Below, in pieces: positions 7,458 through 13,764 of a stretch of 21,104 nucleotides of DNA. Source of the DNA: Phascolarctobacterium_B sp045598345. GTDB lineage: Bacteria > Bacillota > Negativicutes > Acidaminococcales > Acidaminococcaceae. How positions within the stretch are numbered: position 1 is the stretch's first letter; the number at the start of each line of letters is the position of its first letter. The position numbers and the translations under genes are program-made. The notes under the pieces were generated by a model. The model saw only the letters and a list, made by a program, of their open reading frames with translations, was not told the DNA's origin and did not search any database. Location: NCBI GenBank assembly GCA_045598345.1, contig JAZLLX010000010.1, positions 1 to 21,104 on the forward strand, written 5' to 3'.

Positions 7458-7487
7458 ATTGTAGCACAAAATTATAATGTATGTAAG
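7458..7487 (-). promoter_or_regulatory. Possible gluQ promoter giving a leaderless mRNA
   Basis: On the minus strand CTTACA (7482-7487), an 18-bp spacer and TACAAT (7458-7463) form a moderate sigma-A-type promoter. The predicted start point falls about on the ATG at 7451. A TATAAT at 7471-7476 is an alternative -10 but has no good -35. Either way the 5' leader would be very short, and no Shine-Dalgarno is seen. Confidence 0.3.
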
Positions 7488-7501
7488 AAAAAAAACATAA
7501 T

Positions 7502-7530
7502 TTTACTTTTTTTCCCTTTTGTTATATAAT
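7502..7530 (+). promoter_or_regulatory. Promoter of the yybS-gdpP-rplI-dnaB operon
   Basis: TTTACT (7502-7507), a 17-bp spacer and a consensus TATAAT (7525-7530) lie 38 bp before the first gene. It sits in a 117-bp divergent intergenic region shared with gluQ. No hairpin or riboswitch-like structure is apparent in the short leader. Confidence 0.6.
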
Positions 7531-7568
7531 AGACCCTACTATTTTTTGAAAGAACGGAATAAAATCTG

Positions 7569-8519
7569 ATGAACAAAACAAACGCCTTGGTTGAAAGCGG
7601 TATTTTGGCGGCCCTTGCCGTAGTTATGGCAACCGTCGCCGTCTATGTCCCCGTTTTAGGCCTCTTTGTCAACTTTATATGGCCCCTGCCCATTATTGCC
7701 TGCGGCGTACGCAACGGGCTGAAATGGTCTTTCCTGACCACTTTGGTTGCTGGCATTATCTGTGCCATGATTTTGAACCCCCTGCAGGCCTTAATCCTGG
7801 TGGCAGTTTTCGGTCTTTTGGGTCTGATTTTAGGGGAATCCATGCGGCGTAACACCAATCCCTTGTATATACTTGCTTTTGGCAGTTTGGGCGCCCTTTT
7901 GGCTATGGCGATTAATTTTGCCCTTGCCTTTCTGGTCTTGGACATCAACCCCATCGCCATGCTTTTTGACTCCTTTGACCAAAGTTTGCTGCAAATGGCG
8001 GACTTCCAACGCTCCCAGGGCATTGCGGAAGCGGAAATTGTCGCCAGTATTGCCTCTTATAAAAAACTTATTGAGATGATGCGGGTTATTTTGCCCGGCG
8101 CTTTTCTCCTGACCGCCCCCGTACTGAGTTTTATCAACTACTGGGTGGCAAAGAAAATTCTTACCAAACTGGGCAATCATTTTGAGGACCTGCCCCCCTT
8201 CCGTGATTTTGCGGTTCCCGCCTGGCTGGTCCTTCCCTACGCCCTCAGTTTGTTCGGCGTAACCTATTTTTTTAATATAGACCCCAATGGTCTGGCTTAC
8301 CGTGTTCTCGTAAATATTCAGATTATCTGCTCCGCCATCTTTGTTGTTCAAGGGCTGGCGCTTATATATTGGTATGTATATACAACGAACAAACCCCGCT
8401 GGTGGGCCCATGCGGCTTCCTTCTTGATACTGTTCCAGTTAGCCAGTTTGGCCATCCTGTGGTTCGGTGCCTTTGACAGCATCGCCGATTTCAGAAAAAT
8501 ACGAGGTAAAAAATCTTGA
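7569..8519 (+). CDS. DUF2232 / YybS-like multi-pass membrane protein
   Basis: 316-aa integral membrane protein of the YybS (DUF2232) family; its biochemical role is not established. About eight hydrophobic segments run through the length, starting with ALVESGILAALAVVMATVAVYV as a signal-anchor-like helix. N-terminal features (GLFVNFIWPLPIIACGVRNG) fit the S-component-like fold proposed for this family. The gene precedes gdpP in many Firmicutes, and here it overlaps gdpP by 4 bp (TTGA). Its Shine-Dalgarno is weak (GGA 10 bp upstream). Family assignment rests on context and hydropathy more than on motifs. Confidence 0.8.
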   Translation: MNKTNALVESGILAALAVVMATVAVYVPVLGLFVNFIWPLPIIACGVRNGLKWSFLTTLVAGIICAMILNPLQALILVAVFGLLGLILGESMRRNTNPLYILAFGSLGALLAMAINFALAFLVLDINPIAMLFDSFDQSLLQMADFQRSQGIAEAEIVASIASYKKLIEMMRVILPGAFLLTAPVLSFINYWVAKKILTKLGNHFEDLPPFRDFAVPAWLVLPYALSLFGVTYFFNIDPNGLAYRVLVNIQIICSAIFVVQGLALIYWYVYTTNKPRWWAHAASFLILFQLASLAILWFGAFDSIADFRKIRGKKS

Positions 8520-10567
8520 AACAGCAGCAATATTTGGAATTTATCAAAAAGAATAATATTGATTCTCCACATTATGTGGCGTATCTCTTGCCACTTTTGT
8601 TGGTAGGAATTCCTTTAATTTGGGAAAATGTTTGTTGGATTCCCATAGTGCAAATCGCTTTAATTATTGCCTTTAAGTGCTGCCAAAAAAAATATCAAAA
8701 CCGCCTGAATATTTTTTCCGACTATGTGGATACCATGGTGCAAAATGTGGAACGGAACACCTTTCACATTACCTCCCGTATGCAGGTGGGGCTGGCGGTT
8801 TTCAGCGACTCCGGCAAATTGCAGTGGCGTAACCAGTATTTTGACAAGATTGTGGACGACTCCCATTTGGCGGGCAAAAGTATAGAAGCCATCCTGCCCC
8901 TGCAGGAAAACAGTTTTAAGTCCATTTGCGCCAAGGATGAAACCACCAGAATTTTTGAACTGCAGGGAAAAACCTATTCCATGCAGACCAGACGTATGCT
9001 GGACGAAGATGCCAAACCGGCCCCCGGCGAACAACCTGCATTGGAAGGTGTTGCGGTTTATCTTTATGACATTACGGAACTGGCGGAAATAAAGAAAAAA
9101 TATGCGGATGAAAAACTGGCGCTTATGTATATCCGTTGCGATAACTATGAGGAAGTAATCCGTTCCCTTTCCGACAGCGGCCTTATCGCCCTGAACGGCG
9201 CCCTGTCCGGCATGATTACCAAATGGGCGGAAAAGCACAATGGTTTTTGTATTCATATCAGCAATAATTTTGCTGTTTTGGGTTTCAGGCACAAGGATCT
9301 TATTGAAATTATTAACAACAAATTTGAAATTTTGGACGGGGTCCACGGCATCAATACGGGCGGACACATGAACCCCACCCTGAGTATTGGTGTGGCCACT
9401 GCCGGCGACACTTTGAACGAACAACTGAACAATGCGGACCGGGCGCTGGATAATGCCTTAAACAGGGGTGGCGACCAGGCCGTAATTGATAACGGCGGGC
9501 ATTTCAGTTACTATGGCGCCAAAGGTACTGTCAGTTCCAAGGCCAACCGGGTGCGGGCAAGAATTGTTGCCAAGACCTTTCGGGAAAAACTGGAACAGGC
9601 CGGGAATATTATTGTTATGGGTCATACCCAGGAAGATTTTGATGCCGTCGGTGCGGCCATGGGCGTTGCGGTCATGGCAAAATTCTTAAACAAGCCGGTG
9701 CATATTGCCATGGGCAAATTCACCAGGGAAATGCAGCAAAGCAAAAAGATTTTGTGCAACACTGCGGACAGCGAATATCTTAACGAACTGATTGTTGTGG
9801 GCAAAGAAAATGTTTTGAATCTGGTGAAACCCAACACCCTTCTGGTTTTGGTTGACCACCACAGGAAACTGTTGGCCTCCGTGCCGGAATTGTTGGACAA
9901 GGTTGAACAGAAAATAATCATTGACCACCACCGCCGCTGTGAAGATATTATTACGGATACGGTTCTGGTTTATCAGGAGCCCACCAGTTCCAGCACTTCG
10001 GAAATGGTGGCGGAACTCTTCCCCTATTTTGACGAAGACGTTAAACCGGGCAAACTGGAAGCGTCCTATCTTTATGCCGGCATTTGTCTGGACAGCAAGC
10101 AGTTCACAGTACAAACTTCGGAACGCACCTTTGCGGTGGCCGCAATGCTTAAAGCCACGGGCATCAGCCAGGACACCATTAACCGCCTCTTTGCGGATTC
10201 CTGGGACGACAACCAGTACCGGGCGAAACTTTTGGCAGAGGCGCAAATCATCGCCCCCTGCTTTGCCATGGCGCTTAACCGGGATGCGGAAAAAACACCC
10301 CACAATAATATTTTGGCATCCCAGGTTGCGGACAAGTTAATCACCATTCTTGATGTGCACGGCGCCTGCACAGTCAGCGAGTACAGTGACGGCACCATCG
10401 GCATCAATGCCCGCAGTGACGGCACCATCTTCAATGTGCAGATTATGATGGAGGCATTAGGCGGCGGCGGACATCAGAATGTGGCCGCCTGCCAGTTGGA
10501 AAGCAAAACAGTTGCTGAAGCAGTTGCCCTGCTTCAGGAAGAAATAAAAAAACAAATGGAGGACTAA
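8516..10567 (+). CDS. gdpP: Cyclic-di-AMP phosphodiesterase, GdpP/YybT family
   Basis: 683-aa membrane-bound enzyme that degrades c-di-AMP, the Firmicutes second messenger for osmotic and cell-wall homeostasis. Two N-terminal membrane helices (about residues 18-55) are followed by a PAS-like domain (about 80-185), a degenerate GGDEF domain (about 195-335) with no GGDEF signature, then the DHH-DHHA1 catalytic module. Metal ligands are visible: H370, D374 and D376 (GHTQEDFDAVG), D447, the DHH motif at 470-472 (IIIDHHRR) and D526 (GICLDS). The DHHA1 glycine motif GGGGH is at 649-653. Translation starts at TTG, overlapping the upstream stop codon, with GAGG 9 bp ahead. All catalytic residues seem present, so it should be active. 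Confidence 0.93.
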   Translation: MKQQQYLEFIKKNNIDSPHYVAYLLPLLLVGIPLIWENVCWIPIVQIALIIAFKCCQKKYQNRLNIFSDYVDTMVQNVERNTFHITSRMQVGLAVFSDSGKLQWRNQYFDKIVDDSHLAGKSIEAILPLQENSFKSICAKDETTRIFELQGKTYSMQTRRMLDEDAKPAPGEQPALEGVAVYLYDITELAEIKKKYADEKLALMYIRCDNYEEVIRSLSDSGLIALNGALSGMITKWAEKHNGFCIHISNNFAVLGFRHKDLIEIINNKFEILDGVHGINTGGHMNPTLSIGVATAGDTLNEQLNNADRALDNALNRGGDQAVIDNGGHFSYYGAKGTVSSKANRVRARIVAKTFREKLEQAGNIIVMGHTQEDFDAVGAAMGVAVMAKFLNKPVHIAMGKFTREMQQSKKILCNTADSEYLNELIVVGKENVLNLVKPNTLLVLVDHHRKLLASVPELLDKVEQKIIIDHHRRCEDIITDTVLVYQEPTSSSTSEMVAELFPYFDEDVKPGKLEASYLYAGICLDSKQFTVQTSERTFAVAAMLKATGISQDTINRLFADSWDDNQYRAKLLAEAQIIAPCFAMALNRDAEKTPHNNILASQVADKLITILDVHGACTVSEYSDGTIGINARSDGTIFNVQIMMEALGGGGHQNVAACQLESKTVAEAVALLQEEIKKQMED

Positions 10568-10571
10568 AAAA

Positions 10572-11018
10572 ATGAAAGTTATTTTGTTGGAAGATGTGAA
10601 AGCATTAGGCAAAAAAAATGAAATTGTTGAAGTGGCCGAGGGTTACGGACGTAATTTCCTGCTGCCTAAAAAATTGGCAAAGGAAGCCAATTCCGCCAAT
10701 ATGAACCAGGCCAAAGCAGATGCCGCCACCGCCGCCCACCATGCCGCGGTACGCAAGGACGAGGCAGTTGTCCTGGGGGCGCAAATGCAAAAAATATCGG
10801 TCAAAGTTCCCGTAAAAATGGGCGCCAACGGCAAAATGTTCGGCAATGTTACCGCCAAGGATGTGGCGGATGCCCTGAAAGCCCAATATGATTTGGAAGT
10901 TGACCGCCGCAAAATTGAATTAAAACCTCCCGTGAAAGAACTGGGCGTTTATACTGCAGTTGCCAAACTTCATCCCGAAGTGAATGCGGAATTTAATGTG
11001 GAAGTTGTAGAAGCATAA
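10572..11018 (+). CDS. rplI: 50S ribosomal protein L9
   Basis: 148 aa, the standard length. It begins MKVILLEDVKALGKK and carries the L9 signature GYGRNFLLPKKLA (residues 24-36), followed by the long connecting helix rich in A, K and E, and the C-terminal domain. L9 binds 23S rRNA near the L1 stalk and influences reading-frame maintenance. GGAGG within the last codons of gdpP serves as ribosome binding site, 4 bp separate the genes, and dnaB follows after 2 bp. Confidence 0.97.
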   Translation: MKVILLEDVKALGKKNEIVEVAEGYGRNFLLPKKLAKEANSANMNQAKADAATAAHHAAVRKDEAVVLGAQMQKISVKVPVKMGANGKMFGNVTAKDVADALKAQYDLEVDRRKIELKPPVKELGVYTAVAKLHPEVNAEFNVEVVEA

Positions 11019-11020
11019 TT

Positions 11021-12388
11021 ATGGAAGAAATCAGAGAAATCCCCCGCAGTTTGGAAGCGGAACAAGGGGTTTTGGGCGCCATGCTTTTGGGGGAGCAAAA
11101 TGCTGTTGACAATGTTACCACCCTGTTAATTCCTGAAGATTTTTACGAGCAGACCCACAGGGAAATTTACCGGCACATGCTGGAATTGCACAATACGGGC
11201 AAAGCCCTTGACACCATTACCCTGGTCAATTCCCTACGCAGTTCCGGGAAACTTGATGCGGTGGGCGGACTTGCCTATATTACCACCATTGCAGCAGGCA
11301 TCCCCACCACTGCCAATATTGAGTTTCATGCCAAAATTATTAAGGATAAGGCACGGCTCCGCCGTATGATTGACACCGCCACCAACATTGTGAAGCGTGG
11401 CTACGAACCGGGAACTGAGGATGTGCAATCACTCTTGGACAGGGCGGAATCGGATATGCTCACCATTGCCCAAGATTCCAAGACCAGTGATTTTGTGTCC
11501 ATCAGCGACATTGTACAACCTTCCATTGACTTGATTAGCGAGGCCTCCGCCCGTGGGGGCATGATGGGCGTGCCCACTAATATTTTGGATTTTGACAAAA
11601 TGACCGGTGGCCTGCAGCCCAGTGATTTCATTATCATTGCGGCCCGCCCCAGTATGGGCAAAACCGCTTTGGCTTTGAATATTGCTGCGGAGGTGGCGCT
11701 CCGTTCCCACAAAAAAATGAAACGGGACAAACTGACTGTTGCCATTTTCAGTTTGGAAATGAGCAAGGAACAGTTGGTCACCCGTCTGTTGAGTGCCGAG
11801 GCCCACATTGACAGCGGCCGTATCCGTGACGGCAATTTGTCCGACAAACAATGGTCAGCCGTTTGGGAAAAAGGCGGCCTCTTAAGTGATTCCAAAATCT
11901 TTATTGATGACACAGGCGGTTTGAGTTGTATGGAACTCCGCAGCCGTGCCCGCCGTTGCAAAGCGGAACACGGTCTTGATTTGTTGATTATTGACTATCT
12001 GCAATTAATGCAGGGTGCCCCCCGCCGTAGCGGCGGCGATGACAGCCGTCAGGCGGAAGTCAGCGAAATTTCCCGTTCTTTGAAGGCCTTGGCAAGGGAA
12101 CTGAAGATTCCCATCATTGCCCTCAGCCAGTTGAGCCGTGCGGTGGAAAGCAGGACTTCCAAACGCCCCATGCTCAGCGATTTGCGTGAATCCGGCTCTT
12201 TGGAACAGGATGCGGATATTGTGGCATTCCTTTACCGGGAGGACTATTACAACCCGGAGAGCGAACACCCCGGCGTTACGGAACTGATTATCGCCAAGCA
12301 CCGTAATGGTGCCACCGGTGTGGTCAACCTCTTCTTTGAAAAGAACTTCACCCGCTTCAGGGATATGTCCAAAAGACCTGAACAATAA
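11021..12388 (+). CDS. dnaB: Replicative DNA helicase
   Basis: 455-aa hexameric 5'-3' helicase of the replication fork. The N-terminal domain opens with PRSLEAEQGVLGAMLL. The RecA-like motor has Walker A ARPSMGKTA (K214, T215) and Walker B LLIIDYLQL (D325), and later the QLSRAVESR and DLRESGSLEQDAD motifs. No intein or insertion interrupts it, and the length is normal. It is the last gene of the yybS-gdpP-rplI-dnaB unit and is followed directly by a strong terminator. Confidence 0.97.
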   Translation: MEEIREIPRSLEAEQGVLGAMLLGEQNAVDNVTTLLIPEDFYEQTHREIYRHMLELHNTGKALDTITLVNSLRSSGKLDAVGGLAYITTIAAGIPTTANIEFHAKIIKDKARLRRMIDTATNIVKRGYEPGTEDVQSLLDRAESDMLTIAQDSKTSDFVSISDIVQPSIDLISEASARGGMMGVPTNILDFDKMTGGLQPSDFIIIAARPSMGKTALALNIAAEVALRSHKKMKRDKLTVAIFSLEMSKEQLVTRLLSAEAHIDSGRIRDGNLSDKQWSAVWEKGGLLSDSKIFIDDTGGLSCMELRSRARRCKAEHGLDLLIIDYLQLMQGAPRRSGGDDSRQAEVSEISRSLKALARELKIPIIALSQLSRAVESRTSKRPMLSDLRESGSLEQDADIVAFLYREDYYNPESEHPGVTELIIAKHRNGATGVVNLFFEKNFTRFRDMSKRPEQ

Positions 12389-12423
12389 AAAATGCCCGTT
12401 GCACTGCAACGGGCATTTTTTTA
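12386..12423. terminator. Bidirectional intrinsic terminator between dnaB and rubrerythrin
   Basis: TGCCCGTTGC pairs with GCAACGGGCA (12393-12415) around a tiny loop. An A-run precedes the stem and a T-run follows it, so it can terminate dnaB transcripts on the plus strand and the perR-rubrerythrin transcript on the minus strand. Confidence 0.92.
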
Positions 12424-12427
12424 TTGC

Positions 12428-12979
12428 TTAGTAATTTGTCGCTTTCAGTTCAAAATATGCTTGAGGATGGTCGCATACGGGGCATTTTTCCGGTGCCTTG
12501 ACACTCATAACAATCTTGCCGCAGTTCCGGCATACCCAAACCTGTTTTTCCTTGCGGGCAAATACCCTGTCGTTTTTAATATTGGCAAGCAATGCTTTGT
12601 AGCGTTGTTCATGACTCTTTTCAATTTGGGCAACAGCCGCAAACTTGGCGGCAATCTCTGCAAAGCCCTCTTTCTTTGCCACTTCAGCAAATTCTTTGTA
12701 CATCTTTGTCCATTCGTAGTTTTCGCCCTCAGCCGCATCCTTCAGGTTCTCCATGGTCTTGGGAACAGCACCGCCGTGCAAATACTTGAACCACATTTTG
12801 GCATGTTCTTTTTCGTTGCCGGCGGTCTCTTCAAAAATCGCCGCAATCTGCTCATACCCTTCCTTTTTAGCGGCGGAAGCATAATAAGTGTATTTGTTCC
12901 GTGCCTGGGATTCCCCTGCAAAAGCAGTCAGCAAATTTTGTTCTGTCTTTGTGCCTTTCAAAGATTTCACTTTCTCCAT
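12428..12979 (-). CDS. rbr: Rubrerythrin
   Basis: 183-aa cytoplasmic peroxidase that reduces hydrogen peroxide with electrons passed through rubredoxin-like iron. The N-terminal four-helix ferritin-like domain shows the diiron motifs (AFAGESQARNKY, ETAGNEKEH, QIEKSHEQRY). The C-terminal rubredoxin domain has C150/C153 (VCRNCG) and C166/C169 (CPVCDHPQAYFEL). An AGGAGG site lies about 8 bp before the ATG. It sits 28 bp downstream of perR on the same strand, so the two are probably co-transcribed and peroxide-induced. The domain set marks an anaerobe's oxidative defence. Confidence 0.96.
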   Translation of the reverse strand: MEKVKSLKGTKTEQNLLTAFAGESQARNKYTYYASAAKKEGYEQIAAIFEETAGNEKEHAKMWFKYLHGGAVPKTMENLKDAAEGENYEWTKMYKEFAEVAKKEGFAEIAAKFAAVAQIEKSHEQRYKALLANIKNDRVFARKEKQVWVCRNCGKIVMSVKAPEKCPVCDHPQAYFELKATNY

Positions 12980-13007
12980 TTCTTTTCCTCCTTAGAAAAA
13001 TTAAAAT

Positions 13008-13409
13008 TTATTCTTCAGAACTTTTGCCCTGGCACTCAGGACAAAGTCCAACGAAAACAATAGCATGGGAACGGAGTTTGTAACCGGTCAGTTTCTCCGC
13101 CTTTTTGTCCAACTCCTGATTATAAGGAAGTTCCTTCAAATCGTGAAAGGCGCCGCACTTGCTGCACAAAACATGGTGATGTTTGCTCAGCATGTGGTCA
13201 TAGCGGTTTGCCCCATTGGGCATGAACACGCAATTAATCAGCCCCGCATCATACAGAGCGTTCAGATTGCGGTAAATCGTCCCCTTGCTGATGTCGGGAT
13301 ATTGCTGGGTAATCTCGTCATAAACTTCCTCCGCCGTGGGATGGTTGGCAAGTTTTGCCACCGCCGCATAAACCATCTGCCTTTGAATAGTGTTCCGTTT
13401 GACTGTCAT
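13008..13409 (-). CDS. perR: Fur-family peroxide regulator (PerR-like)
   Basis: 133-aa winged-helix metalloregulator. Residues aligning with the Bacillus PerR regulatory metal site are all present: H23 (NHPTAEEVYD), D71 (NRYD), H77 and H79 (KHHHVLC), and D90 (FHDL). The aspartate at the last position, where Fur usually has glutamate, favours a PerR-type peroxide sensor that senses by histidine oxidation. The structural zinc site is C82/C85 and C123/C126. The recognition helix region is SKGTIYRNLNALYDAGLI. GGAGG lies upstream of the ATG. It is followed by rubrerythrin, a classic PerR target, and diverges from feoAB. Fur or another paralogue remains possible, but PerR is best supported. Confidence 0.88.
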   Translation of the reverse strand: MTVKRNTIQRQMVYAAVAKLANHPTAEEVYDEITQQYPDISKGTIYRNLNALYDAGLINCVFMPNGANRYDHMLSKHHHVLCSKCGAFHDLKELPYNQELDKKAEKLTGYKLRSHAIVFVGLCPECQGKSSEE

Positions 13410-13421
13410 AGTCCCTCCGTA

Positions 13422-13440
13422 ATTAGGAATAAATACTAAT
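13422..13440. promoter_or_regulatory. Candidate PerR/Fur operator at the perR start point
   Basis: Imperfect 9-1-9 inverted repeat, ATTAGGAAT, A, AATACTAAT, with 7 of 9 positions pairing. It covers the predicted perR transcription start and lies between the -10 box and the ribosome binding site, where bound repressor would block perR-rbr transcription. The match to the classical Per box is only partial, so autoregulation is inferred from position. Confidence 0.4.
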
Positions 13441-13443
13441 AAG

Positions 13444-13471
13444 ATTATAGCACTAAATATTAAAATGTCAA
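13444..13471 (-). promoter_or_regulatory. perR-rbr promoter
   Basis: On the minus strand a consensus TTGACA (13466-13471), a 16-bp spacer and a consensus TATAAT (13444-13449). Both hexamers are perfect. It drives perR and, presumably, rubrerythrin. Confidence 0.75.
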
Positions 13472-13482
13472 TATTGACATTT
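13463..13482. promoter_or_regulatory. Perfect 20-bp palindrome holding both divergent -35 boxes
   Basis: AAATGTCAAT followed by its exact complement ATTGACATTT. The 14-bp core arises from the two -35 hexamers placed back to back with 2 bp between them; three more symmetric A/T pairs extend it on each side. It could be an operator controlling feoA and perR together, or merely a by-product of the back-to-back promoters. Confidence 0.5.
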
Positions 13483-13502
13483 ACTATTTATTTCACTATT
13501 AT
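13474..13502 (+). promoter_or_regulatory. feoAB promoter
   Basis: Consensus TTGACA (13474-13479), 17-bp spacer, TATTAT (13497-13502). The predicted start is about 22 bp before the feoA ATG, leaving room for the AGGAGG site and nothing else. Confidence 0.75.
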
Positions 13503-13530
13503 ATTATACGCAACTAAAAGGAGGGATAGA

Positions 13531-13764
13531 ATGATTAGTTTGGCAAAAATGCCGGCAGGTGAATCGGGAGCAATCCGCACCGTCGGCGGCGATGGTGTGT
13601 TCCGCCGTCGTTTGCTCGATATGGGTTTGACCCCCAATACCATTGTTCTGGTGCGTAAAAAAGCGCCCTTGGGTGACCCTATCGAGATTTTTTTACGTGG
13701 TTATGAACTTACTCTTAGAGCAGAGGAAGCCGCCCGGATTATGGTTGACGAGGTGACAAAATGA
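13531..13764 (+). CDS. feoA: Ferrous iron transport protein A
   Basis: 77-aa SH3-like cytosolic partner of FeoB. The body matches the family: LAKMPAGESGAIRTV, then FRRRLLDMGLTPNTIV and GDPIEIFLRGYELTLRAEEAARI. I place the start at 13531, where AGGAGG sits 6 bp upstream. An in-frame start at 13465 lies inside the promoter and would add a non-conserved hydrophobic leader. The stop overlaps the feoB start by 4 bp (ATGA), so the two are translationally coupled. Confidence 0.93.
   Translation: MISLAKMPAGESGAIRTVGGDGVFRRRLLDMGLTPNTIVLVRKKAPLGDPIEIFLRGYELTLRAEEAARIMVDEVTK

Noticed and set aside
9853..9862. Second catalytic DHH motif in GdpP at residues 447-449
   Set aside because: It aligns in position with the VD-x-H segment that precedes the true DHH motif in GdpP proteins, so it is most likely a chance DHH spelling at an already conserved aspartate rather than a duplicated active site.
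12392..13063. 223-aa plus-strand open frame overlapping rubrerythrin
   Set aside because: It begins inside the dnaB terminator and lies antisense to rubrerythrin, whose metal motifs are complete.
13466..13479. Known Fur, FNR or Rex operator at the palindrome
   Set aside because: The core reads TGTCAATATTGACA, which does not fit the usual consensus of these regulators well enough to name one; kept as an unnamed candidate operator.
13465..13530. Longer feoA start adding 22 residues
   Set aside because: It would begin inside the palindrome and promoter; the ATG at 13531 has an AGGAGG site at ideal spacing and matches the normal FeoA length.
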